Source: Clostridium sp. K13
GTDB lineage: Bacteria > Bacillota > Clostridia > Clostridiales > Clostridiaceae
DNA: 51,775 nt
NCBI RefSeq assembly: GCF_019734195.1
Contig: NZ_JAASHM010000024.1
Span: forward strand, 1-51,775
Reading direction: 5' to 3'
The first letter of the stretch is position 1, and every line of letters begins with the position of its first letter. This document shows, one piece after another, positions 18,918-26,753 of this stretch. The translations under genes and the position numbers were made by a program. Under the pieces are notes generated by a model. It searched no databases, was not told the origin of the DNA, and was given only the letters and a program-made list of their open reading frames with translations.

Positions 18918-18946
18918 TTACATTTTTGTTATATTAATTGTATAAT
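18918..18946 (+). promoter_or_regulatory. Probable promoter of the DUF2871-like gene
   Basis: TTACAT at 18918-18923 and TATAAT at 18941-18946, 17 bases apart and 42 bases before the start codon. The -35 match is weak, the -10 perfect. Confidence 0.45.
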
Positions 18947-18988
18947 TATTATTAAAGGATAATAATTTTCTATTAAGAGGTGAAATAT

Positions 18989-19390
18989 ATGAAAAAACTA
19001 TTTAACTTATCATTTTTCTATCTAATTTTAGGACTAGCATTAGGTATATTTTTTAGAGAATTCACTAAATTTAATGCTTTTACTGGCATTACAACATTAA
19101 GTGCAGCTCATACACATACTTTAGTTTTAGGATTTATTTTCTTCCTAATTCTAATTGTTTTAGAAAAAGTATTTAATATTTCAAATATTAAATACTTTAT
19201 TGGTTGGCTTATAACTTATAACATTGGTCTACTATCTTTAATTTCTACTTTAGTTGTACGTGGAATATTAGAAGTACTAAATAAAGATTTTATAGGTCTT
19301 CCCCATATTGCAGGAACTGCACATGCTATCTTGGGCATATCTCTTATTTGGTTTATGATAATATTAAAAAAATCAATTTTTACTAAATAA
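18989..19390 (+). CDS. Small four-helix membrane protein (DUF2871-like)
   Basis: A 133-residue protein made of four hydrophobic segments. It contains SAAHTHTLVLGF near residue 38 and GLPHIAGTAHAILG near residue 110; these paired His-rich motifs are typical of the DUF2871 family. The His pattern recalls haem-binding helices of oxidase-type proteins, but haem binding is only a possibility. The ATG at 18989 has GAGG eight bases upstream; an in-frame GTG three codons earlier overlaps this site. It is transcribed alone, divergent from the Bce-like ATPase gene and convergent with the GNAT gene. Confidence 0.65.
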   Translation: MKKLFNLSFFYLILGLALGIFFREFTKFNAFTGITTLSAAHTHTLVLGFIFFLILIVLEKVFNISNIKYFIGWLITYNIGLLSLISTLVVRGILEVLNKDFIGLPHIAGTAHAILGISLIWFMIILKKSIFTK

Positions 19391-19402
19391 TTTAAAAAAG
19401 AG

Positions 19403-19441
19403 TTAACCCATAACAACTAATAATTATTTGTTATGGGTTAA
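19403..19441 (-). terminator. Terminator between DUF2871-like and GNAT genes
   Basis: A perfect 14-bp stem, TTAACCCATAACAA with TTGTTATGGGTTAA, and an 11-base loop. The minus strand continues with CTCTTTTTT, so it mainly ends the kinase-regulator-GNAT transcript. It may also end the convergent plus-strand gene. Confidence 0.85.
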
Positions 19442-19455
19442 TTACTCCTTAATCC

Positions 19456-20001
19456 TTATGCTTTTTTAAAATATTCTTCCCTTGAAATATTGTAGTATAG
19501 TTCATTAACTTTCTTATTATTTAATAATGGTAGTTCTCTATTCTTTTCAAATTTAAAATTAAATCCACATTTTTCAATTACTCTTCTAGATTTAGAATTA
19601 AAGTCAAAATGACCACACCACACTAAATCTAAATTTAATTCTTCAAAGCAAAATTTTATTAACTCTTTAACAGCTTCTGGAATATACTCATTGCCCCAAT
19701 ATTTAGGATTTAAAACATATCCAATTTCTCTTACATTATTTCCTTGCATATCTTTATCAATTTTCTTATAATGTAATCCAACTCCACCAATTACTTTATT
19801 TTCTTTTTTTAGAACTACTGCATACTCCTCATCTCCAGTTATAAACATATCAACTATTGCTTTACTATCTTCTATAGATTTATGTACAGGCCATCCTGCA
19901 TTAGGCCCTACTCTATCATCACTAGCATAGTCATACATATCTAAATAATCATCTTTGCACCATTTTCTTAATATCAATCTTTTTGTTTCAATAATTTTCA
20001 T
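19456..20001 (-). CDS. GNAT family N-acetyltransferase (RimJ/RimL type)
   Basis: A 181-residue acetyltransferase beginning ETKRLILRKWCKDD, the usual RimJ/RimL start, with the acetyl-CoA region around REIGYVLNPKYWGNEYIPEAV and the family's ESRRVIEKCGF-like segment as KSRRVIEKCGF. It transfers an acetyl group to an amine; candidates are ribosomal protein N-termini, amino acids or a drug. It follows the kinase gene by 21 bases and so is probably the third gene of the Bce-like regulatory operon, which makes a role in resistance possible but unproven. RBS: AAAGGGGGAAGAGG. Confidence 0.85.
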   Translation of the reverse strand: MKIIETKRLILRKWCKDDYLDMYDYASDDRVGPNAGWPVHKSIEDSKAIVDMFITGDEEYAVVLKKENKVIGGVGLHYKKIDKDMQGNNVREIGYVLNPKYWGNEYIPEAVKELIKFCFEELNLDLVWCGHFDFNSKSRRVIEKCGFNFKFEKNRELPLLNNKKVNELYYNISREEYFKKA

Positions 20002-20022
20002 AAACCTCTTCCCCCTTTAATA

Positions 20023-21033
20023 TTAAAATTTCATCATATCATTTATAGGAAATAATATAGAAACTTCTGTACCATACTTTTCTTTTGATTTTATATTTAT
20101 TCCTAGTCCTAATTTTTCACAAAGATTTTTACATAAATATAATCCAATACCAGTTGACTTTCCAAACCTTCTTCCATTTTCACCTGTATATCCCTTTTCA
20201 AAGGCTTTAACTACACATTTTTCATCCATTCCAATTCCATTATCACAAATTTTTAAAAGAATATCATTTCCTATAGTTTTACTACATATTTTTAAAATAC
20301 TTTCCTTTTTATCCATGTATTTAATACTATTACTTATAATTTGTCCTAGAATAAATTCAATCCACTTACTATCACAATAAACTATTTTATCAATATCTTT
20401 TATATCAACCTTAATTTGTTTTTCTATTAAAACGTTAGCATTTTTTCTTATAACAGAATTAATGCATTGATTTAATTTAACCTCCTTAATTATATAATCC
20501 TTTTCTATATTACTGCTTCTAGCATAAAATAAAACCTGTTCTATATAATCTTCAACCTTTGTTATCTCCTCATTAATACTATTAGTAACTTCATTTTCAT
20601 TATTTTCTATAAGTAACTTACAAGTTGCTATAGGAGTTTTTATTTCATGAACCCAAAGTTCAATATACTCCTTATAATCTTTACTATTTCTTATAGCTTC
20701 ACTAATATCATCCTTCATTGATTTTGTTGCTTGTTCTATAATTTCATATAAAATCTTACCTTCTATAAACTCACTTTCTTCAGTAACATCAGCAATAAAA
20801 TACTTTTTATCTAATGAATTTATTCTATCTAATAAAATTTTATAATATTTATTTTTATTAAAATAATCATAAATAAAAAAAGCTATTGCTGATAAAAAAT
20901 TTAATATACATATTAAAATTATTCCATATGAAGATAGACCTAGTCCATTTAATAGATAACCTGTAATGATTAATACTAATATATTTATCATTATAAATAT
21001 AGCCTTTTCTTTAAAGTATTCTATAAAGCTCAT
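20023..21033 (-). CDS. BceS-like intramembrane-sensing histidine kinase
   Basis: A 336-residue kinase with two membrane segments close together (about 12-30 and 36-55) and almost no extracellular loop, the hallmark of BceS-type kinases that read the state of a Bce transporter. His129 lies in ELWVHEIKTPIA; the ATPase domain shows ILGQIISNSIKYM, CDNGIGM and GKSTGIGLYLCK. Its ATG overlaps the regulator stop by four bases (ATGA). The likely partner transporter lies about 2 kb downstream, beyond the GNAT and DUF2871-like genes. Confidence 0.9.
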   Translation of the reverse strand: MSFIEYFKEKAIFIMINILVLIITGYLLNGLGLSSYGIILICILNFLSAIAFFIYDYFNKNKYYKILLDRINSLDKKYFIADVTEESEFIEGKILYEIIEQATKSMKDDISEAIRNSKDYKEYIELWVHEIKTPIATCKLLIENNENEVTNSINEEITKVEDYIEQVLFYARSSNIEKDYIIKEVKLNQCINSVIRKNANVLIEKQIKVDIKDIDKIVYCDSKWIEFILGQIISNSIKYMDKKESILKICSKTIGNDILLKICDNGIGMDEKCVVKAFEKGYTGENGRRFGKSTGIGLYLCKNLCEKLGLGINIKSKEKYGTEVSILFPINDMMKF

Positions 21034-21701
21034 ATTAAAATATATCCCTGTCCTCTCTTAGTTTGAAGATAATCCTTTGCTCCAATTTCCTCTAGCTTTT
21101 TTCTTAATCTATTAATATTAACAGTTAAGGTATTGTCATCAACAAATTCATCACTTTGCCATAATGCCTTCATTAACTCATTTCTTGATACAATCTTTTC
21201 TTTATTTCTAATTAACGTTGCTAAAATTCTACTTTCATTTTTAGTCAACTCTATTTTTTTATCATCAAACTCCATCTCACTAGTAGACATATTATATTTT
21301 AATCTTCTAAATTCAAAAACTTCTGATTCTACATTTTGATATGCTCTTCTTATTATTGATGAAATTCTAGCTAAAAGAATTTGAGTATTATAAGGCTTAG
21401 TAATAAAATCATCTGCACCTAAATTCATACTCATAAGTTCATCTATTTCACTATTTCTACTTGTTACAACTATTATGGGAACATTAGAAGCCTTTCTTAT
21501 TTCTCTGCATATATAATAACCATCATAATATGGCAAATTTATATCTAGTAAAATAATATGTGGTTTTTCTTTTAAGGCAATTTCTACTATATTTTCAAAA
21601 TCATCAGAATAACTAGTTTCATATCCATATCTATTTAAAAATGTGCTTAACTCTAATCTTATTTTTTCTTCGTCTTCTATAATAAAAATCTTTTTATTCA
21701 T
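21030..21701 (-). CDS. OmpR/PhoB-family response regulator (BceR-like)
   Basis: A 223-residue regulator. The receiver domain has the acidic pair in IIEDEEK, the phosphoacceptor Asp53 in LLDINLP and a conserved Lys in FITKPYN near 102. A winged-helix DNA-binding domain (about 128-223) ends in TKRGQGYIL. First gene of the regulator-kinase-GNAT operon, with AAAGGATAG before ATG. By analogy with Bce systems it would activate the ATPase-permease operon when a peptide antibiotic is present. Confidence 0.9.
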   Translation of the reverse strand: MNKKIFIIEDEEKIRLELSTFLNRYGYETSYSDDFENIVEIALKEKPHIILLDINLPYYDGYYICREIRKASNVPIIVVTSRNSEIDELMSMNLGADDFITKPYNTQILLARISSIIRRAYQNVESEVFEFRRLKYNMSTSEMEFDDKKIELTKNESRILATLIRNKEKIVSRNELMKALWQSDEFVDDNTLTVNINRLRKKLEEIGAKDYLQTKRGQGYILI

Positions 21702-21884
21702 TTTATCTATCCTTTCTTTATTCTATTATATCCATAATTTTCATAAAAACAACTATGGTATATAGTTAGGTATTATCAGAAACTATTTTTATGGTAAAAT
21801 ATAATTTATGATAATATTAAATATAAAGTATATATAAATCTTACTTATTAACTAATGAATTTATATTTTAAAGGATGGTGTTTT

Positions 21885-23648
21885 ATGAAAGCTCTTATTT
21901 TATATACAAACACTGGGGCTGGTCATGTATCGGCTGGAAAATCTATTTGTGATGCTCTAAAAAAGTTTAATGTTGATACTGTAGAAATAGATACTTTAGC
22001 ATTTGCCGGTAAATCTACTTCTAAAAAAGTAGAAAATATTTATGTTAAAACAGTAAAAAAGAGCCCAAAATTCTTTGGCTTACTTTATAGAGCTGGTGAA
22101 AAAATTAGTAATCCTAAAATTAAATCTATAATATATATTTTAAACACTCTTTATTCTAAAAATATATATAACATAATAAAAAAAGAAAAACCGGATTTAA
22201 TAATTTGTACACATATATTTTGCGCTCAAACCATTTCTTATCTTCAAAAAAAATATAATTTTACTGCTATAACTGCTGCTATAATTACAGACTATACCTG
22301 TGCCCCATTTTGGGAAGAAACATGCTTAAATTATTATTTTATTCCTCATAAAGACTTAATTACTGAATTTGTTAAGAAAGGTTTGGATAAAAATAAAATT
22401 TTATCTTTTGGATTACCTGTTCATTCTAAATTTAAGTGTAACTATACAAAATCTGAATTAAAAAAAGAATTAAATCTTAATCCTAATATGAAGCATATTT
22501 TAATCATGGGTGGAAGTATGGGTGCCGGTAATCTTCTTGAAACTACTTTAGAATTATCTAATAAATTACTAAATGTTGAATTTACAGTTATTTGTGGTCA
22601 TAACAATGATTTATTTGAAAAGTTAAAAAGAGAAGATTTAAGTAAAAATGTTAATTTATTATCCTTTAGTGATTCTATTGATAAGTTAATGAATGTTAGT
22701 GATATTTTAATTACTAAACCAGGCGGACTAACATCTACTGAAGCAATGGTAGAAAATTTGCCTATGATAATGATAAATCCAATTCCCGGTGTTGAATCTG
22801 CCAATTGCGAGTTTTTCAACATACATAAAATGGCTTTACCATCTAATTCTATTGATGAAACAATTACTATATGTAATTCATTACTTGATGATATAAAAAT
22901 ATCAAATGAAATAATTTCAGCTCAAAAGGAAAATGTTAATCCTAATGCAGCAGATGATATTGCTATGTTCTTAATAGAGAAATTAAATAAATATGAGGAT
23001 TCAGTTTTGTTTATTATTGATATTTTATTAATAATTATTTCATTTTTATCTGGATCTGTTATGTATTCATATATTATTCCAAAACTATTAAAAGGAATCG
23101 ATATTACAAATGTTTCTGATGATAAAAACCCTGGTTCAGGAAATGTGATTAAATATTGTGGAGTTTTTCTTGGTTTATTATGCATAGCATTAGACTTATT
23201 TAAAGCTTTTATACCAGTTTTTATTTCAATTAAATATTTTCATGTAAATAACATAGCTCTAATTTTTATTGCTGTAGCTCCAATTCTTGGCCACGCGTAC
23301 TCTCCATTTTTAAATTTCCATGGTGGAAAAGCAATCGCTTCAACCTTCGGTACTTTTTTGGCACTTTATCCTATAAGTAATGTGGCTTTAGGATTTGCAC
23401 TTATTTTAATATTTTTTAAATTTATCTTAGTTATAGAGCCAAACTCAAGTGTTATGTTAGTTAGTTCATTATTTTTAGATATTTTAGTTATAACTTATAA
23501 CCATAATATCCATATAAAAATAATAGTCTTAATAATTTCTATGATTTTAATTCATAAACATAAAATTAATAGAAATGAAGAAGATATAACTATTTCATTA
23601 TTTAATAAATACTTCAAAAAAACATTATACAATTACCCTCAATATTAA
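21885..23648 (+). CDS. Fused glycolipid glycosyltransferase (MGDG synthase/UgtP-like) and PlsY-like acyltransferase
   Basis: A 587-residue protein joining two lipid enzymes. Residues 1 to about 360 form a GT28-type glycosyltransferase: the N-terminus ALILYTNTGAGHVSAGKSI matches MGDG synthase/UgtP proteins, and the sugar-nucleotide part includes GGSMGAGN and ITKPGGLTSTEAM. From about 371 the chain is membrane-embedded and resembles PlsY, the acyl-phosphate:glycerol-3-phosphate acyltransferase: NPGSGN near 414, then GHAYSPFLNFHGGKAIAS near 467, matching PlsY motifs 1 and 2. The usual IGATN after GSGN is missing, so acyltransfer activity or substrate may differ. The ATG at 21885 follows GGATGGTG; the longer reading has no site. 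Probably makes or remodels membrane glycolipids. Confidence 0.82.
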   Translation: MKALILYTNTGAGHVSAGKSICDALKKFNVDTVEIDTLAFAGKSTSKKVENIYVKTVKKSPKFFGLLYRAGEKISNPKIKSIIYILNTLYSKNIYNIIKKEKPDLIICTHIFCAQTISYLQKKYNFTAITAAIITDYTCAPFWEETCLNYYFIPHKDLITEFVKKGLDKNKILSFGLPVHSKFKCNYTKSELKKELNLNPNMKHILIMGGSMGAGNLLETTLELSNKLLNVEFTVICGHNNDLFEKLKREDLSKNVNLLSFSDSIDKLMNVSDILITKPGGLTSTEAMVENLPMIMINPIPGVESANCEFFNIHKMALPSNSIDETITICNSLLDDIKISNEIISAQKENVNPNAADDIAMFLIEKLNKYEDSVLFIIDILLIIISFLSGSVMYSYIIPKLLKGIDITNVSDDKNPGSGNVIKYCGVFLGLLCIALDLFKAFIPVFISIKYFHVNNIALIFIAVAPILGHAYSPFLNFHGGKAIASTFGTFLALYPISNVALGFALILIFFKFILVIEPNSSVMLVSSLFLDILVITYNHNIHIKIIVLIISMILIHKHKINRNEEDITISLFNKYFKKTLYNYPQY

Positions 23649-24002
23649 TAAATTGCGAACTAAAGCTTAAGTCTGCAATTTAAGCTTAATCCCCCTAGAG
23701 TTAACGACTTGTCATACAAATTTGTAGCAGGAATCATTAACTATAAGTCGGAGAATTAAGAAAAACAGTGAAGAGAAAAAATGAAATATTAATTTGGAGG
23801 GAAGCATTGAAATTAAGCTTTAGAATTTAATAATTGATGTAGTAAAATTTGTGTTAAGAAGTTTTTACTGTTTGAAGCTTTAGCAAGTTTAAAAACTTTA
23901 GCAAATTTTACGGAATCAATTATATAAATTCAAAGCGAAAATTTCACCGCTTACCGGAAAAGTAATATTCCATTTTTCATTCTCACTGTAGTTCGCAATT
24001 TA
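23649..24002. repeat. 354-bp dispersed element, copy A (terminal inverted repeats)
   Basis: Bounded by TAAATTGCGAACTA on the left and TAGTTCGCAATTTA on the right, a perfect 14-base terminal inverted repeat. It is the reverse complement of copy C (50404-50757) and has the same length. It contains a hairpin with GTTAACGACT and a long imperfect palindrome. It begins at the base after the stop codon of the fused glycosyltransferase gene and ends eight bases before the stop of the convergent AraC gene. No ORF lies in it. Confidence 0.9.
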
Positions 24003-24009
24003 TTTCAAT

Positions 24010-24858
24010 TTATCTAAAGGATGATGGTGCAATTCCATAGTATTTTTTGAACAATTTACTAAAATGATATGCATCATTGTATCCAACCCTTTTTGCTACT
24101 ACTTTAACTGGCAATGTATTATCTTTTAATAATTCTTCTGCTTTTGATAATCTTATTTTTATTAAATAATTTATTGGTGAATCCCCTATTTCTTCTTTAA
24201 ATATCTTTGATATATATACAGGGCTTAAGTACATATTCTTAGATATCTTGTCCAAAGAAATATCATTCATATAATTATCATTCATATACGTAATTATTGA
24301 TTTTACTATATTTTGCTTTTCATTTGATTCTAAAGAACAATTATATATATTCTCCTCTATTACCTCATTTTCACCTTCAAGCTCTCTACAAATTATTATT
24401 AATAGCTTCATTACTAAAGACTTAAGGACTAGCGGATATCCCATTCTCTTTAGTTTTTCTTCTTTAATAATTTCATCACAGCACTTAAAAAATTCATTTC
24501 CATAATTTTTAATTTTTAATATAGGTCCTAATCCTTTATTATCTATATAATTCTCTCTTATATCACTTAATTTAAAATTATTAATTCCTATATGTAATTG
24601 AGTGTATTTAGATGTTTCATTTGGTATTTCCATATGATACAATCCTGGATTAGATAATAATAGATCTCCCTTGTTTAAAATATACTCATTTCCATCAATA
24701 TAATATTCAACTTTTCCAGATGTCACTATAGATAACTCTAAAAAATCATGACAATGATACTTAAAATCGTATTCTTTTTTTGTCCCATCAACTACTCCTT
24801 GAAATGCAAATAATAACTCTGGATTATAATTTTCTGTGCACAAACCATATTCAAACAT
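24010..24858 (-). CDS. AraC family transcriptional regulator
   Basis: A 282-residue regulator with an N-terminal cupin sensor domain (HCHDFLELSIVTSGKVEYYIDGNEY at about 36-60) and a C-terminal AraC double helix-turn-helix (about 185-282), with SPVYISKIFKEEIGDSPINYL and GYNDAYHFSKLFKKYYGIAPSSFR. The cupin part usually binds a small molecule, often a sugar. It is divergent from the heterodimeric ABC exporter with a 152-base gap, so it may control that exporter. Start: AAGGAGAAA before ATG. Its 3' end abuts the dispersed element copy A. Confidence 0.9.
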   Translation of the reverse strand: MFEYGLCTENYNPELLFAFQGVVDGTKKEYDFKYHCHDFLELSIVTSGKVEYYIDGNEYILNKGDLLLSNPGLYHMEIPNETSKYTQLHIGINNFKLSDIRENYIDNKGLGPILKIKNYGNEFFKCCDEIIKEEKLKRMGYPLVLKSLVMKLLIIICRELEGENEVIEENIYNCSLESNEKQNIVKSIITYMNDNYMNDISLDKISKNMYLSPVYISKIFKEEIGDSPINYLIKIRLSKAEELLKDNTLPVKVVAKRVGYNDAYHFSKLFKKYYGIAPSSFR

Positions 24859-25010
24859 AATTTTCTCCTTATACCATATAACTCCATATAATTATAACTT
24901 TATATAATAATATACATCAATAGTTTAAGATATCACATTTCATTTTTATCCTATAAATAATAATCTATATAAGGAAATTATATTAATTTATTTATGTGGA
25001 GGTAACTCAA

Positions 25011-26753
25011 ATGGAAAGCTTAAAATGGATAATGGGCTATTTAAAAAAACACATACTAAAATATAGTATTTCTTTAATACTAGTATTAGTAACTTCATTA
25101 CTTTGCATGATTAATCCATTCCTTGCTGGTGATATTATAGACAAGGTATTAAATGGAAATCAAAAAAACATATTAATTCCGATTCTTATTGCTATGATTA
25201 TTGTTGTTGTAATAAAGGGATTAATAACATACTTATATCAAATTATCTTTGAAAAGATATCTCAAGACATTCTTCTTGAAATTAGAGAAGATTTATATTC
25301 AAAATTATTAAAGTTAGATTTTGATTATTATAACAATACAAAAACTGGTGATATTATGGCTAGAATGACTGGAGATACAGATGCCCTACGCCATTTTATA
25401 GCTTGGGTTGTTTATAATATTCTATCAAATGTTAGTATATTTATATTTGCAATTATATCAATGGCATATGTTAATTTACCACTAACACTCTTTATGTTAT
25501 CAATATGCCCTGTAATTGCTATACTTACAGTGAAAATGGGTATTAAAATTTCTCCAACTTTTTATAACATAAGAGAAGCTTATTCTAGACTTAATTCTAT
25601 TACCCAAGAAAATATTAGCGGAAATAGAGTAGTTAAAGCCTTTAGCCGTGAAGACTATGAAATCGAAAAATTTGAAAAAGAAAACTTAAATTACAAAGAT
25701 AGAAATTTAGATACTACAAAGGTTATAGGTAAGTATATGCCTGTCCTTGAATATTTATCAAGCTTCTTATCTATAATAATGATACTTGTTGGAGGAATAT
25801 TAGTAATTAATAAATCTATGACTTTAGGTGATTTAGTAATATTTAATGGATTAATATGGGCATTAAATAATCCTATGAGAATGGCTGGTTATTTAATAAA
25901 TGATACTGAAAGATTTGTTGCTTCTTCTATTAAAATAAGAGAATTATTAAATACTGAATCAAATATTAAAGAACCTGAAGCTCCAATAAAATCTGAAAGA
26001 ATACGTGGAGATATTATATTTGATAATGTTTCTTTTAGTTATGGGGATACTACTGCATTAAAGAATGTTTCTTTCCAAGCTAAAAGAGGACAAACTATTG
26101 GTATCATAGGACCTACTGGTTCAGGAAAATCTACTTTAGTTAATTTAATTTGTAGATTCTACGATGCTACTGAAGGTAAAGTTTATATAGATAATGTTCC
26201 AATTAAAGATTTAAATATAAAGCAGCTTAGATCTTCTATTGGTATGGCAATGCAAGATATTTTCTTATTCTCTGATACAATTGAAGGAAATATAGCTTAT
26301 GGCTCACCTTCTGTGTCACTTGAAAAAATCAAAGATATAGCTAAACTTTCAGAGGCTCATAATTTTATATCCGAAATGCCTGAAGGATATGACACTATTG
26401 TTGGGGAAAGAGGTGTTGGTTTGTCCGGTGGACAAAGGCAAAGAATTTCTTTAGCTAGAGCACTTATTACTAATCCATCAATATTAATTTTAGATGATAC
26501 AACTTCAGCTGTTGATATGGAAACTGAATTTAAAATTCAAAAAGAAGTTAATTTAAATAATCCAAATAGAACAAACTTTATAATTGCTCATAGAATATCT
26601 TCTGTTAAATCAGCAGATTTAATACTAGTTCTTGATAATGGGCGAATTATTGAAAGTGGAACTCATGATTCATTAGTTAAAAATAGAGGCTATTATTATG
26701 ATGTTTATAAAACTCAATTTGGAGATTTCAATGTATCTAAGGAGGCGATTTAA
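25011..26753 (+). CDS. Heterodimeric ABC exporter, half with degenerate ATP site
   Basis: A 580-residue ABC exporter half: six membrane segments (about 1-315) then an ATPase domain with Walker A GPTGSGKST, signature LSGGQRQR and H-loop IIAHRIS. Walker B reads ILILDDTTSAVD, where the catalytic Glu is Asp, as in the non-catalytic site of heterodimeric exporters such as BmrCD or TM287/288. The ATG at 25011 has GGAGGTAA upstream; a GTG five codons earlier overlaps that site. The stop touches the start of the partner gene. Substrate unknown: drugs, lipids or peptides. Confidence 0.92.
   Translation: MESLKWIMGYLKKHILKYSISLILVLVTSLLCMINPFLAGDIIDKVLNGNQKNILIPILIAMIIVVVIKGLITYLYQIIFEKISQDILLEIREDLYSKLLKLDFDYYNNTKTGDIMARMTGDTDALRHFIAWVVYNILSNVSIFIFAIISMAYVNLPLTLFMLSICPVIAILTVKMGIKISPTFYNIREAYSRLNSITQENISGNRVVKAFSREDYEIEKFEKENLNYKDRNLDTTKVIGKYMPVLEYLSSFLSIIMILVGGILVINKSMTLGDLVIFNGLIWALNNPMRMAGYLINDTERFVASSIKIRELLNTESNIKEPEAPIKSERIRGDIIFDNVSFSYGDTTALKNVSFQAKRGQTIGIIGPTGSGKSTLVNLICRFYDATEGKVYIDNVPIKDLNIKQLRSSIGMAMQDIFLFSDTIEGNIAYGSPSVSLEKIKDIAKLSEAHNFISEMPEGYDTIVGERGVGLSGGQRQRISLARALITNPSILILDDTTSAVDMETEFKIQKEVNLNNPNRTNFIIAHRISSVKSADLILVLDNGRIIESGTHDSLVKNRGYYYDVYKTQFGDFNVSKEAI

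Noticed and set aside
23649..24002. CRISPR array or insertion sequence
   Set aside because: No regular spacer pattern and no transposase frame; it is a short element with terminal inverted repeats.
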